Positions 49,604 through 58,067 of a stretch of 64,000 nt of DNA are shown one piece after another. A program made the position numbers and the translations under genes. The number at the start of each line of letters is the position of its first letter. The stretch's first letter is position 1. The notes under the pieces were generated by a model. The model made no database searches, was not told the origin of the DNA, and worked only from the letters and a program-made list of their open reading frames with translations. The stretch is from Rhodococcoides fascians NBRC 12155 = LMG 3623 (GTDB lineage: Bacteria; Actinomycetota; Actinomycetes; Mycobacteriales; Mycobacteriaceae), in contig NZ_BCWW01000012.1 of the NCBI RefSeq assembly GCF_001894785.1, positions 1 through 64,000 of the forward strand, in the 5' to 3' direction.

Positions 49604-50192
49604 ACGGGATCAAGCGCTTAGAGCGCGTCATGTATTCGGCGTACCCCTCTCCTATGCCCTCGAGCATCGCGGACTCTTCCGACGGGATCCGGTGGACATA
49701 TCCCCCCGCCAGAAACGACACCATGACGGGGGCAAGCCAGTTCCCGTACGCGATGGAGAATCCCAGCGCGCAGATCAATGCCCCCGTGTACGAGGGGTGC
49801 CGAATCAACCGGTACGGGCCCGTCTGCACCACCAGTTGCTCTGGATGCGTGTGGACCTTGAACGTGAAGGACTCCCCGAGCTTCCGCGCCGAAGCCAGCC
49901 GGAGGGCCTGCCCGAGTGCAGCGGTGGTCAAGCCCACGACGAAAATCGTTCTCCGGTGCCGATTAATGACGGTTGCCGGCGAGGCCACGCTCAGCACGAG
50001 GCCTCCGCCGTACGCCAGTGCAAGGCCACGGCCAACTGCTCTACCGGACCCGTTGTCCCGATTCACAGAGCCCGCTCGCGGCCTCCGCTTGCCCATCCTG
50101 TACTCCGACAACGCAAATCCCGCGAAAGCGGTAGCCAAAACCACAGCGGCCGGTCGACTGGTCACGAACAAGGGCAGCCTCTTGACGATCAT
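49593..50192 (-). CDS. Isoprenylcysteine carboxyl methyltransferase-family protein
   Basis: ATG 50192 was chosen over 50261. The 199-residue membrane protein has 4-5 helices and the family motifs GPYRLIRHPSYTGALI and EESAMLEGIGEGYAEYMTRSKRLIPF (Arg-His-Pro-Tyr and the C-terminal E/Y-rich block that bind SAM). These enzymes methylate lipid or peptide carboxylates or phenols. It converges with the membrane-protein gene (11-nt overlap of ends) and diverges from the PorA-family gene, so a lipid-modifying envelope role is possible. Confidence 0.8.
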   Translation of the reverse strand: MIVKRLPLFVTSRPAAVVLATAFAGFALSEYRMGKRRPRAGSVNRDNGSGRAVGRGLALAYGGGLVLSVASPATVINRHRRTIFVVGLTTAALGQALRLASARKLGESFTFKVHTHPEQLVVQTGPYRLIRHPSYTGALICALGFSIAYGNWLAPVMVSFLAGGYVHRIPSEESAMLEGIGEGYAEYMTRSKRLIPFIF

Positions 50193-50264
50193 GCGACACA
50201 GCTTCTCAGACTCAGTAGCCGCTCCGAGACGAGCAGGGTACCGACCAACTTTAAGGACCAACGC

Positions 50265-51320
50265 ATGACGACGGCGACACTACCGATCAAAGGCCTGGCA
50301 CTGGTCGGGGTCGGTGCGTTCCTCGCCGCATCCTCCGCAACAATGTCCCTGTACATGGCTCCACAGCTGGTGAAAACGCCTCTCGACGTCGACTCCGCAA
50401 CGGTCGCAACGGGCACCGCGACCTTGCTCGACACCGAAGCGCTCGTTCAGGGCGTCTCGAAAGTCGATCGCGACGTTCCCATTCGTGTCTTACAGCAGGT
50501 TACTGTCGAAGAACCGTCCGACAGCAACAAGATCACCATGCAATCCGCTGTTTTGTTGCAACGAGACGACAGACCTGGTGAACGAGGAACGGTCAACGCA
50601 ACCGTCGACAGATTCACCGCCGACCGCAGAACTGCGATGCCGATGGACGATCCGATCGGGTCGATCCAGAAGTACGACGATCAACCCGCCGACGAAGTCA
50701 CGCACGACGGGCTCTCGCTCAAGTTTCCGTTCGACGTCGAAAAGAGGTCCTATCCGTACTTCGATACGACCACGCGCCGCAGCCAGGACGTCCAGTTCGA
50801 CGGCGAGACCAACATCAACGGCCTGGACGTCTACCGTTTCGTTCAGGACATCGCGCCCTTCGACACCGGCGGCAAGCTCAGCCTCCCTGCGTCGTACTGG
50901 GGTATCGACGGGGACGAAGAGATTCTGATGCACCGGTTCTACAAGGCACGCCGTGAGCTGCTCGTTGAGCCCACGACGGGTGCAATCGTCTTCGGGAAAC
51001 AAGCGGTTCACCAGTACTACGGACGTACCGCTAACGACCCGTCGGCGGTCACCATCGTGGAAATGTCGCCAGAGCTCGACGCTGCCACGGTCGACGAGCA
51101 GGTGCAGCGGGCAGTCGAGTCCAAGCGTCTCATCGACTGGGCTGAGACATACGGTCCCGTTCTTCTCGGGCTCGCCGGTCTCTCTGCATTCGCACTCGGC
51201 GTTGGGGTGTGTTGCCGTCCGAGGCCCCCAGGGCCGAGTTCGCTGAATTCTGACGGACCGGCTCCTGGCGACAGAGGGGATGACATGCAGCAGCAAGCGA
51301 CCGAGAGGACACTGTCGTGA
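50265..51320 (+). CDS. PorA-family (DUF3068) membrane protein
   Basis: ATG 50265 follows TTAAGGACCAACGC. The 351-residue protein has an N-terminal membrane segment (LALVGVGAFLAASSATMSLYM), a large extracytoplasmic beta-rich domain (DGLSLKFPFDVEKRSYPYFD, FDGETNINGLDVYRFVQDI, QAVHQYYGRTANDPSAVTIVEM) and a C-terminal membrane helix (YGPVLLGLAGLSAFALGVGV). This is the DUF3068 pattern, annotated as porin PorA family in Corynebacteriales. The stop overlaps the acyl-CoA dehydrogenase start (GTGA), an unusual pairing. Confidence 0.85.
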   Translation: MTTATLPIKGLALVGVGAFLAASSATMSLYMAPQLVKTPLDVDSATVATGTATLLDTEALVQGVSKVDRDVPIRVLQQVTVEEPSDSNKITMQSAVLLQRDDRPGERGTVNATVDRFTADRRTAMPMDDPIGSIQKYDDQPADEVTHDGLSLKFPFDVEKRSYPYFDTTTRRSQDVQFDGETNINGLDVYRFVQDIAPFDTGGKLSLPASYWGIDGDEEILMHRFYKARRELLVEPTTGAIVFGKQAVHQYYGRTANDPSAVTIVEMSPELDAATVDEQVQRAVESKRLIDWAETYGPVLLGLAGLSAFALGVGVCCRPRPPGPSSLNSDGPAPGDRGDDMQQQATERTLS

Positions 51321-52396
51321 TCGATTGGATAGCCAAGGCACAGGAGCTTCGCAAAGAGGTCTTGGAACCTGCTGCGGCAGTGGTCGACGAGACCGCTGAG
51401 ATTCCTGAGTCGCACTTCGACTTACTGGTCAGCCAAGGGCTCTACGGCGTAGCTTTAGGAAGCGACAATCCGCTCCAGACCATGTCCGCCGTAGGGGAGA
51501 TCCTGGTAAGCGGTTGTTTAGCAACAGCGTTCGTATGGGCCCAGCATCACGGCACTCTCCTCAGACTCGCTACGTCGGGGAACGAGTCACTCAAAGCAGA
51601 ACATCTCTCAGGCTTACGGATGGGCACGATTCGCGCTGGCGTGTCAGGCAGTGGCTACGCCTCACCGCAGCGACCCCTCGTCCGGGCCCACCGGACTGCG
51701 GATGGCTATCGGATCGAAGGCTGTGCGCCATTCGTGACTGGGTGGGGCATGATCGACGTCGTTGGAGTAACGGCGTACGACCAGTTAAACGACTCGACGG
51801 TCACGTTCCTCGTTTCGGCAGCAGGCGGTAGGGGCCTGTCCCATGAGCCGCTTCACTTGGCTGCAGCCAACGCATCTCGCACTGTCTCGCTTAAATTCGA
51901 CGGCCTTGCCGTAGCCGACAGCAATGTCATGCACGTGCAACGAAAGAGCCTGAGCAAGCAAGGGCCAATGTCGACGATTGATCGTGCAATCGTTCGTATC
52001 AACGGCTCGCTGGCACTCGGGTTGTCGAGTCGATGCCTGACTGCCTTGGATGAGCTTGGTCAGAACAACCAAGCACTCACAGACGGGTTTATCAACCTCC
52101 GAAAGTCGTTGAATGAGGCCGTAACCGACACGAGGATCGATATTCACGAGGTACGAGCGCAGGTCTGCCGCTTCGCCGTCGACGTATCGGCATACTTCAC
52201 AGCTGTAGCGGGCAGCAAGGCTGTGAGGCGCGGGGGGCTGGCTGAACGCACCGCACGCGAGGCGAATTTCGCGCTGGTTTGCACTGCCACTGCCGAGATA
52301 CGCGCTCATCTACTGGCCAGCATTGAGCAGCAGCAGTCGATTGCCCAAACAAGCTCAGAAGGGTTCCAATCGAACGGGTTACTCACATCAATGTAA
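51317..52396 (+). CDS. Acyl-CoA dehydrogenase-family protein
   Basis: The start is GTG 51317 overlapping the upstream stop. The 359-residue product follows the acyl-CoA dehydrogenase fold: helical N-terminus (AQELRKEVLEPAAAVVDETAE), a beta domain (GYRIEGCAPFVTGWGMIDVVGVTAY, FLVSAAGGRGLSHEP) and a C-terminal helical bundle. FAD-contact residues around FVTGWG are present; the catalytic Glu is not obvious. With the PorA-family and methyltransferase genes it may alter a membrane lipid or an unusual acyl chain, which is an inference. Confidence 0.8.
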   Translation: MIDWIAKAQELRKEVLEPAAAVVDETAEIPESHFDLLVSQGLYGVALGSDNPLQTMSAVGEILVSGCLATAFVWAQHHGTLLRLATSGNESLKAEHLSGLRMGTIRAGVSGSGYASPQRPLVRAHRTADGYRIEGCAPFVTGWGMIDVVGVTAYDQLNDSTVTFLVSAAGGRGLSHEPLHLAAANASRTVSLKFDGLAVADSNVMHVQRKSLSKQGPMSTIDRAIVRINGSLALGLSSRCLTALDELGQNNQALTDGFINLRKSLNEAVTDTRIDIHEVRAQVCRFAVDVSAYFTAVAGSKAVRRGGLAERTAREANFALVCTATAEIRAHLLASIEQQQSIAQTSSEGFQSNGLLTSM

Positions 52397-52497
52397 TTTC
52401 CTTCGACGCTCTCGGCGTGTCTGAGCCCGTCGAACATGATTCTGCATCAGGATAGGCACTGGTTGGGACCGATGATGCAGATGAAGGAGGCCACGCT

Positions 52498-52710
52498 ATG
52501 CCGATGCCCAGTAAGGGTGACCGGAAGCCGTTGACTGTCCGAATCCCGCTAGAGCTCATAAAAACGCTCGAAGAACAACAGAGTTCAGCAGGTGTGACAT
52601 CTCTGGGTCAGTACCTGGCCGATCTCATCGCGATCGTGAATGACCGCGAGGACCTCGCGCTTGAACTCAACCGACCGCGAAACCAAGGAGTGTTGCCGCT
52701 GACTGCATGA
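52498..52710 (+). CDS. Small ribbon-helix-helix-like protein
   Basis: ATG 52498 follows GAAGGAGGCCACGCT. The 70-residue product PSKGDRKPLTVRIPLELIKTL-EEQQ...SLGQYLADLIAI has the strand-helix-helix spacing of RHH/CopG regulators (VRIPLELIKTLEEQ). It lies immediately upstream of the replication protein gene, so it may repress it, as CopG does for plasmid rep genes. Sequence similarity is weak. Confidence 0.65.
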   Translation: MPMPSKGDRKPLTVRIPLELIKTLEEQQSSAGVTSLGQYLADLIAIVNDREDLALELNRPRNQGVLPLTA

Positions 52711-52775
52711 TCGTTCTGTCCCGAACTGACATTCGGCACATACGACCAACTGAATTAGCGCAGCACAGATAACGA

Positions 52776-52804
52776 AAAACCCCCGGCGGGCGGGCCGAGG
52801 GTTC
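52776..52804 (-). terminator. Rho-independent terminator on the minus strand
   Basis: On the minus strand AACCCTCGGC-loop-GCCGGGGGTT is followed by TTTTTCG, a GC-rich hairpin with a T run. No minus-strand gene ends here, so the transcript it terminates must come from the leader or start of the rep-like gene. Confidence 0.6.
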
Positions 52805-52880
52805 TCGAAGTCAGAGAAGCGAGTGACTAGCTCGCAACTCGTTCTGTGGTGCTTTCCCCGAAGGGACTGTCTTGGAGGAC
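52776..52880 (-). ncRNA. Candidate counter-transcribed RNA in rep leader
   Basis: The ~100 nt between the terminator and the rep start contains short self-complementary runs on the minus strand (GCGAGCTAGTCACTCGC). An antisense RNA opposite the rep leader that ends at this terminator would control copy number. No clear minus-strand promoter was found, so this is a suggestion only. Confidence 0.25.
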
Positions 52881-54749
52881 ATGTCTCAGGGTACATCGTG
52901 CCCTGAAGTAGGTACAAGATTGAATGCTCGTGTCGTCCATCCGGATGCGACTGCGGACCGGCTGTGGCGTCGTTTCGCACCGGCCATTGCTGCGCGTCGA
53001 TCGATGCGTCTCTACGACCCGACGACCCGTAAATACGTGTCCGCGGGACCGTTGACCGTCAAACGGCCGGTACTGCCAGCGGCTGTGCCGCTGTTCTCAC
53101 GCGCGCGCGCCGGCATCGTTGCCCTCGACTTCGACACCAAACACCACGGTCACGCCTGCGTTGTCGCCGACGTGAGGCGTCTGCTGGCCTGGTTGACCGA
53201 ATGCGGTGGCCGCGCAGTCGTCGACCAATCGGCCAGCGGCGGCCGACACGTGCTGATACCGCTGGCACCGGGAAAAACAGTCACCGCCGACGAAGTACGG
53301 CCACTGCTACGTCTTCTTGCAGCGCGACTTCCGACGTTGGACATCACACCGATGACCAACCACAAATCCGGGTGCATCACCGTGCCGGGCTCGCAGTGCA
53401 AAGAAGGTGGCTACCGCACCCTCGTCGACCTCGACCCGGCTACAGCGGCCGACATCCTGACCGTCGGGTCCGATGCCGGCACACTCCAACGCCTCGAAGC
53501 CCTGCTCGGAGGAACGGGCCGCACGGTCACCAGCCCGATCGACACCCACATCCGCGCCGAGACGTCCACTGAACGCGTCCTCGGCAGCAGCGATGACGCC
53601 CGGTTGCACCCACGTTTCTGCCGTTCCGCCCCGCCGCCTCGCTGCGTCCTCGACTTCGCCAGCACCGGCCGCATCGACACCCGCCGCTGGCCCTCACGCT
53701 CGGAAGCACGCCAATCCGTCATCACCCACGCAGTCCTCGCCGGAGCCAGCGCCACCGAAATCCTCACCCGCGTCTCTGAGCCGGCATGGGCGGGTGTGCG
53801 TGCCGCATACGCCCGCTACGCCGAGCCCGAACGCGCCATCCGCCGCGACACTGCCCGCGCCCTCGACTGGGCCGCATCGACACTCCCCGAGCCAGTCCGG
53901 GATACCGGGCACAAGCAAAAGCACACAGGGGGTACCTACGATCCGGTACTTCGTTTATGGCTTACCCACGCCCAAACCTGGGTCGCCTCCGAGTTTCTTC
54001 ATCGCCGGGATCGCTGGACCACCCATGCAGTCGTTCAGGCACTGGCGTGGGCTGCCGCAATGTCAGGGCAGTTAGTGGAAGGCGTCCCCACTGTCGGTGT
54101 CGGTGGGCGGTCACTGTCCATCGCCGCCGGCATGCTCCCCGAATCGACGGTGTGGTCCGTTCTGGAGCGGCTGCGGGACATGGAAGGCTCACCGCTGTTG
54201 CTGATCGAACGCGGAGTCGGCCAGAACCCCGATCGGTACGCACTAGTGCCCACACATGCGGGACGTGCGGCGGTAGTCGACACCGTGGCAGGGCCAGCCG
54301 AAGTGGAGTCGGTACACCCGGCGTGGAGTGTCATCGGGTGGCGTCACCGCGTCCTCTACGACGCAGTAGTTGCCGCAGCCGAGCCTCTGACGGCGGATGA
54401 GTTGTTCACTGCCATCGGGATGGGACGCACCAGCGGGTACGAGGCTCTGCTGGATCTACGCGTCGCCGGGCTCCTCACAATCGAGAACACCCACATCGGT
54501 ATCGGGCCCGTCGAACTCGACGACATCGGCCATCGTCACGGCCTCACCTCGGCCGTTCGTGCCCGCATCGTGCGCCACCGCGCCGAACGCATCGTCTGGC
54601 GAGAATGGCTCGCAGCCCGGGAGGAAGCACGCACCCCGCCGGAGCCCGATCGGTCGGTGTTCGCGGTCGCCGACGATCACCCGGCCGATTCACCCGACCA
54701 CGACTACATCCTGGCCGTGATGAACACCGGCCCACCGGACCCGTTCTAA
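52872..54749 (+). CDS. Archaeo-eukaryotic primase-type plasmid replication protein
   Basis: TTG 52872 has GAAGGGA 6 nt upstream; ATG 52881 has GGAGG too close, so either is possible. The 625-residue protein has an AEP primase-polymerase domain: IVALDFDTKHHG (the D-x-D catalytic pair), SASGGRHVLIPL (the sxH motif) and LDITPMTNHKSGCITVPGS (third acidic motif). Downstream are helical and winged-helix segments (RTTAHAVVQALAWAAAM-type, LTADELFTAIGMGRTSGYEALLDL) suited to origin binding. Such proteins prime replication of actinobacterial plasmids and ICEs. An acidic tail ends PPDPF. Confidence 0.8.
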   Translation: MEDMSQGTSCPEVGTRLNARVVHPDATADRLWRRFAPAIAARRSMRLYDPTTRKYVSAGPLTVKRPVLPAAVPLFSRARAGIVALDFDTKHHGHACVVADVRRLLAWLTECGGRAVVDQSASGGRHVLIPLAPGKTVTADEVRPLLRLLAARLPTLDITPMTNHKSGCITVPGSQCKEGGYRTLVDLDPATAADILTVGSDAGTLQRLEALLGGTGRTVTSPIDTHIRAETSTERVLGSSDDARLHPRFCRSAPPPRCVLDFASTGRIDTRRWPSRSEARQSVITHAVLAGASATEILTRVSEPAWAGVRAAYARYAEPERAIRRDTARALDWAASTLPEPVRDTGHKQKHTGGTYDPVLRLWLTHAQTWVASEFLHRRDRWTTHAVVQALAWAAAMSGQLVEGVPTVGVGGRSLSIAAGMLPESTVWSVLERLRDMEGSPLLLIERGVGQNPDRYALVPTHAGRAAVVDTVAGPAEVESVHPAWSVIGWRHRVLYDAVVAAAEPLTADELFTAIGMGRTSGYEALLDLRVAGLLTIENTHIGIGPVELDDIGHRHGLTSAVRARIVRHRAERIVWREWLAAREEARTPPEPDRSVFAVADDHPADSPDHDYILAVMNTGPPDPF

Positions 54750-54955
54750 CGCACCGTGTATCGGCCACGAGTTCAGGGTGACACCGAGCACCGGCCTTGT
54801 TCGCTTTACTCGCTCTGGCCCTCCTCCAGCGCGGCTGGAGGCTGCAACGCCGGACCGAACTGGACTCTTGGTGCACTGGCGCTGTGTGGATGCAGGGCGG
54901 CGTGAGCGATCGACGTGCTCGATGTCAGCCCAGTCGACGTCCTTGGGTGTCGAGG

Positions 54956-56134
54956 TCAGATAATCGGTGCGTTGGGTTGGCGGCGGATGAAGTCCGCCAT
55001 CCCGGGGACGGTGAACGCAACCAGGCCGCGGGCCGGCGACCAGATGAGTCCTTTGCGTATACAGGAGTCACGGTGCGGTGCCATCGATTGCGGATTCGAC
55101 CCGAGGGCCTCGGCGAGGGCTGCCGTCCGCGGAGTATCGGTTCCGCTGCGTGCGATCGCCACCAGATAGCGTTTCTCGGCGTCGGTGGCCCGTAGCCACC
55201 GTGAGCTGTAGAAGCCGGAATCGAGCGAGGCGTGGCCGGTGTCCACGGCGTCCTCGGCATCGGCGAGGGTGAACGGGGACTGCTGGGCTGCCTGCCAGAG
55301 CTCGTGACCGAACACCTGAAGGAAGTACGGGTATCCATCGCTCGCCGCGACGACGTAATCTGCTGCCTCGGCGTCGATGTCCTGGTTCAGCCGGGCGATG
55401 GGTGTGACGATCGCATCGCGGGCCTGATCGTCGGCGAGCGGACCGATGGTCCTGTAGTCGAACTGGCGCTCGGCGTAGGACCGTGCGTCGGCCAAGGCTT
55501 GCGCAAGGTTCGGCAGGCCGGCACCGCACACGAAGAACGGCCACTCACGCTGAGCCGCACGGTGCTGGGTAGCCAGGATCACCTGCAAGAGCGCCGGCTC
55601 GAGTTCCTGCATCTCGTCGATGAACAGCCCCAGCGCGGTGCCGTCCTTGCGGAGTTCCTCGGTAAGATCTTCGACGAGGTCCTCGAATTCGACCCCCAGG
55701 CTTGGTTTCTCGGCACCGGCGGAGCGAGCGAGCTCGACTCCGACACCGAACGCGGTGGCGGACATCGAGAACTCTTCGGTCAACTGCCGGATCTTGTCCG
55801 CCACCGGGCCGGCGAACTGACGACGGCGTACAGCGCGAGAAATATCTTTGGCGATACGCCTCCGCAGGGCCTCGGCACCTTCCACACTGGTCTGAGCTTC
55901 GACCTCGACCACCACCCAATCGTGGCGGCGAGCTTGATCCGCCATGGTCGCCAGGAGCGTGGTCTTCCCTACCCCCCGGAGGCCCTGCAGCATCAACCCA
56001 CGGTCGTAGCGCCGCTGTTTCGCGCGGGCGACCAACAAGTCGAACCGTTCGAGCTCGGTGGTGCGTCCGACGAGCTCGGGGGGTCGGGTGCCAGACCCGG
56101 GTGTGAAGGGGTTCAGTCCGTACTCCATGCACAT
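54956..56134 (-). CDS. AAA+ (ORC/Cdc6-like) ATPase, paralogue B
   Basis: This 392-residue protein matches the ATPase at 3119-4291 from LNPFTPGSGTRPPELVGR to AFTVPGMADFIRRQP. Walker A is GLRGVGKTT (Lys57); Walker B is LFIDEMQE; AQREWPFFVCGAGLPNLAQ and the C-terminal winged-helix region align fully. ATG 56134 or 56128 is possible; no Shine-Dalgarno is seen and TACAAT lies 10 nt before the first ATG, suggesting a leaderless or nearly leaderless transcript as in paralogue A. Divergence is substantial, so the copies are not a recent duplication. No equivalent of the 191-residue neighbour is next to it. Confidence 0.85.
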   Translation of the reverse strand: MCMEYGLNPFTPGSGTRPPELVGRTTELERFDLLVARAKQRRYDRGLMLQGLRGVGKTTLLATMADQARRHDWVVVEVEAQTSVEGAEALRRRIAKDISRAVRRRQFAGPVADKIRQLTEEFSMSATAFGVGVELARSAGAEKPSLGVEFEDLVEDLTEELRKDGTALGLFIDEMQELEPALLQVILATQHRAAQREWPFFVCGAGLPNLAQALADARSYAERQFDYRTIGPLADDQARDAIVTPIARLNQDIDAEAADYVVAASDGYPYFLQVFGHELWQAAQQSPFTLADAEDAVDTGHASLDSGFYSSRWLRATDAEKRYLVAIARSGTDTPRTAALAEALGSNPQSMAPHRDSCIRKGLIWSPARGLVAFTVPGMADFIRRQPNAPII

Positions 56135-56137
56135 AGA

Positions 56138-56198
56138 CTATCGGATTGTATGTAGTTGTATCAGTCCTATTCATATACAGTCAGATACATACCGATAG
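56138..56198. repeat. Interrupted inverted repeat upstream of ATPase B
   Basis: CTATCGG...GTATGTA...GTATC on the left is matched by GATACATACCGATAG at 56184-56198. The AT-rich arms start 4 nt before the ATG, so a protein bound here would block transcription. It differs in sequence from the repeat upstream of paralogue A. Confidence 0.5.
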
Positions 56199-56511
56199 AT
56201 CGGTAACTCGGTGCAGATCCGGGCGCGCCACGTCGACAAGCAGGGCCGGGCGCAAAGGCAAGTGCTGCGACGTCTCTACTGTGTCGATGTCGGCTGATGG
56301 CATGAAGAGCGGCTACACACCGTCAAGGTATGTTGACGATTGGCCCGGAAGGTCTCGAACCCGCGCCTGAGCCTTCAAACGTCATCTGTCGCGGCTCACT
56401 GAACCTAGGTGCTGCGCCCAGGTTGCGGCAACGTGGCGGTGTCCGATCTCTGTGCTCGACGAGTTGGACGACGACCAAGGTGTCGGTGTGCCGGGTCGTG
56501 AGTGCGCCGCA
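56199..56511. other. Gene-free stretch between ATPase B and recombinase-like gene
   Basis: No convincing gene on either strand. Short plus-strand frames read opposite the flanking genes and have shadow composition. No further repeat beyond the arm at 56138-56198 was noticed. Confidence 0.5.
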
Positions 56512-57696
56512 TCAGGTGCTGTCGCCGTTGGTGGATGGGTCGAGGAGCTGCAGGGTGCGTTGCAGGAGTTGCTCGATGCGGTCCTCGACGTCGTCGACCA
56601 TGTCCGGTACGTCGGCCAACGCCGTGTGGGCGCGTCGACGTGCCTCGACACCCGAGCGGTAGTACCCGGAGTCGAGCTCCAGGGGCACTGGCTCCGGAAC
56701 GATGGGGTCACGCCGATCGGTACCACCGTCGGTGGGTCTGGCGAGGAGGCGGCGCGGGGTGTGCAGTGGAGAAGCCCCGGTGCGGTGCCTGGCGATCACC
56801 GCTCCGACCTCGGCGGCGGTCATCGCCGTCACCGGCAAGGGTAGGTGGCCCCACCGGTCGATCGGCACCGCGACCGGACCACTGCGAAGCGGCAGCCCCG
56901 TCATGTCGGGAAAAGTGTTGCGCTGCAAATGTTCTGCCAGCAGCGTGGTCGACGGGTAGCGCTCGGAGAACTGCAGGACCGGGTGCCACCGATCCCATAT
57001 CGTGACCGGTTCGAAACCGGTGGAGTCGTTGGGGGCGATACGGATGCGGTGGCGGCTGCCGATCCACACAGCGTCGCCGTCGGTGGTGATCTCGGTGCGG
57101 TCTACTTTCGCAATAGCTTTGTGGGACAGGCCTGCTCCGGCGAGCATGAGAAGAACGGCGTCACGGCGACCGAACAGTGCCGCTGTCGATCCGGAGGTCG
57201 GCAGTCCGGCCGCGATCATCATCTGGTCCTGCTCAGCACGCCGGATCGTTCGCTCACTACGTGCCGAGTCCAGTGCGATCCGAATCGAGGTGACTCCGCC
57301 GGGGGCGGGTTGGCCGGCATCGAGGTGAGCGCGGTTGATCGCAGAAACCCGGCGCAACTGAACCGCGTCGCCGGCAGGGTTCTCATCGAGGAACTGCGCC
57401 AGCGTGATCGGCGACGCAGGTAGAGCCTCGACGTCGGCCGCAGCGCACCAATCGACGAACAGTGACCACTGATAGCGGTAACCGCTCACCGTGCTGACCT
57501 GTCTCGGTGTCACAGTGCGACGGTACCGGGCTGAAGGCCGACCGATCAGGGACGTCGCCGAGGGTCGCCCGCCGCGAACGTGGCACGCATGCGCGTCGAC
57601 GGCATCGCTGTCGACGGTCGATGGTGCAGGTACGCCACAGGCATCGATGTCGGCTTGCGATGAAGCCACAGGACGTAGCCAGTCTTGTGGCTTCAT
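56512..57696 (-). CDS. Integrase-like protein with degenerate catalytic domain
   Basis: ATG 57696 lies within a stem-loop. The 394-residue product has an N-terminal SAM-like core-binding domain (TVSGYRYQWSLFVDWCAAAD, LPASPITLAQFLDENPAGD, RRVSAINRAHLDAGQPAPG) and a C-terminal fold with LLMLAGAGLSHKAIAKVDRTEI where the box-I Arg would be expected but is Ser/His. No HxxR or terminal Tyr motif is visible, and the last ~100 residues are Pro/Arg-rich. It is probably a non-cutting DNA-binding protein derived from a tyrosine recombinase. Confidence 0.65.
   Translation of the reverse strand: MKPQDWLRPVASSQADIDACGVPAPSTVDSDAVDAHACHVRGGRPSATSLIGRPSARYRRTVTPRQVSTVSGYRYQWSLFVDWCAAADVEALPASPITLAQFLDENPAGDAVQLRRVSAINRAHLDAGQPAPGGVTSIRIALDSARSERTIRRAEQDQMMIAAGLPTSGSTAALFGRRDAVLLMLAGAGLSHKAIAKVDRTEITTDGDAVWIGSRHRIRIAPNDSTGFEPVTIWDRWHPVLQFSERYPSTTLLAEHLQRNTFPDMTGLPLRSGPVAVPIDRWGHLPLPVTAMTAAEVGAVIARHRTGASPLHTPRRLLARPTDGGTDRRDPIVPEPVPLELDSGYYRSGVEARRRAHTALADVPDMVDDVEDRIEQLLQRTLQLLDPSTNGDST
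57661..57695. repeat. Stem-loop over the start codon of the integrase-like gene
   Basis: TGAAGCCACA (57661-57670) pairs with TGTGGCTTCA (57686-57695), 10 bp with a 15-nt loop. The minus-strand start codon at 57694-57696 is inside the stem, so the structure could hide it and regulate translation. Confidence 0.55.
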
Positions 57697-57717
57697 CGTG
57701 TGTGCCGTACTCGAGTC

Positions 57718-57924
57718 TTACTCGGCGAGCTTGGCGATCGACTGCGCCCAGAGGAAGTACTTGTTGCGTCCGAGATCGCCGATGGTCGTGATGTTGAATG
57801 CGGCCTTGAGATGCTCGGCATCGCCAGGGCTAACGCCCTGCAGTGCTTCGACGGGTGCGTCGACGAGCTCGGTGAGTGGCTTGTCTTCGTATGCTTTGTC
57901 GAGCTTGTCAGCGATTCCAGCCAT
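57718..57924 (-). CDS. 68-aa helical hypothetical protein
   Basis: ATG 57924 follows GGAGGCACCTCC. The product begins MAGIADKLDKAYEDKPLTEL and is helical (VEALQGVSPGDAEHLKAAFN, IGDLGRNKYFLWAQSIAKLAE). The middle resembles a helix-hairpin-helix (LQGVSPGDAEHLKAAFNITTIGDL), a DNA-binding element. The strong ribosome site supports a real gene. It ends 21 nt before the integrase-like start. Confidence 0.7.
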   Translation of the reverse strand: MAGIADKLDKAYEDKPLTELVDAPVEALQGVSPGDAEHLKAAFNITTIGDLGRNKYFLWAQSIAKLAE

Positions 57925-58067
57925 GGAGGTGCCTCCTTGCGTCTCGGGTAGCGGTGCCTGTTCGACACCGCCACCCGAGGGTACGGAACGCCCACTAGAA
58001 ACCGTTGCGCTGCAGGCACTGCGCCGTATCGGCGACCGCCTCGAACGCGTCCTTTGGACCGTGGCCT

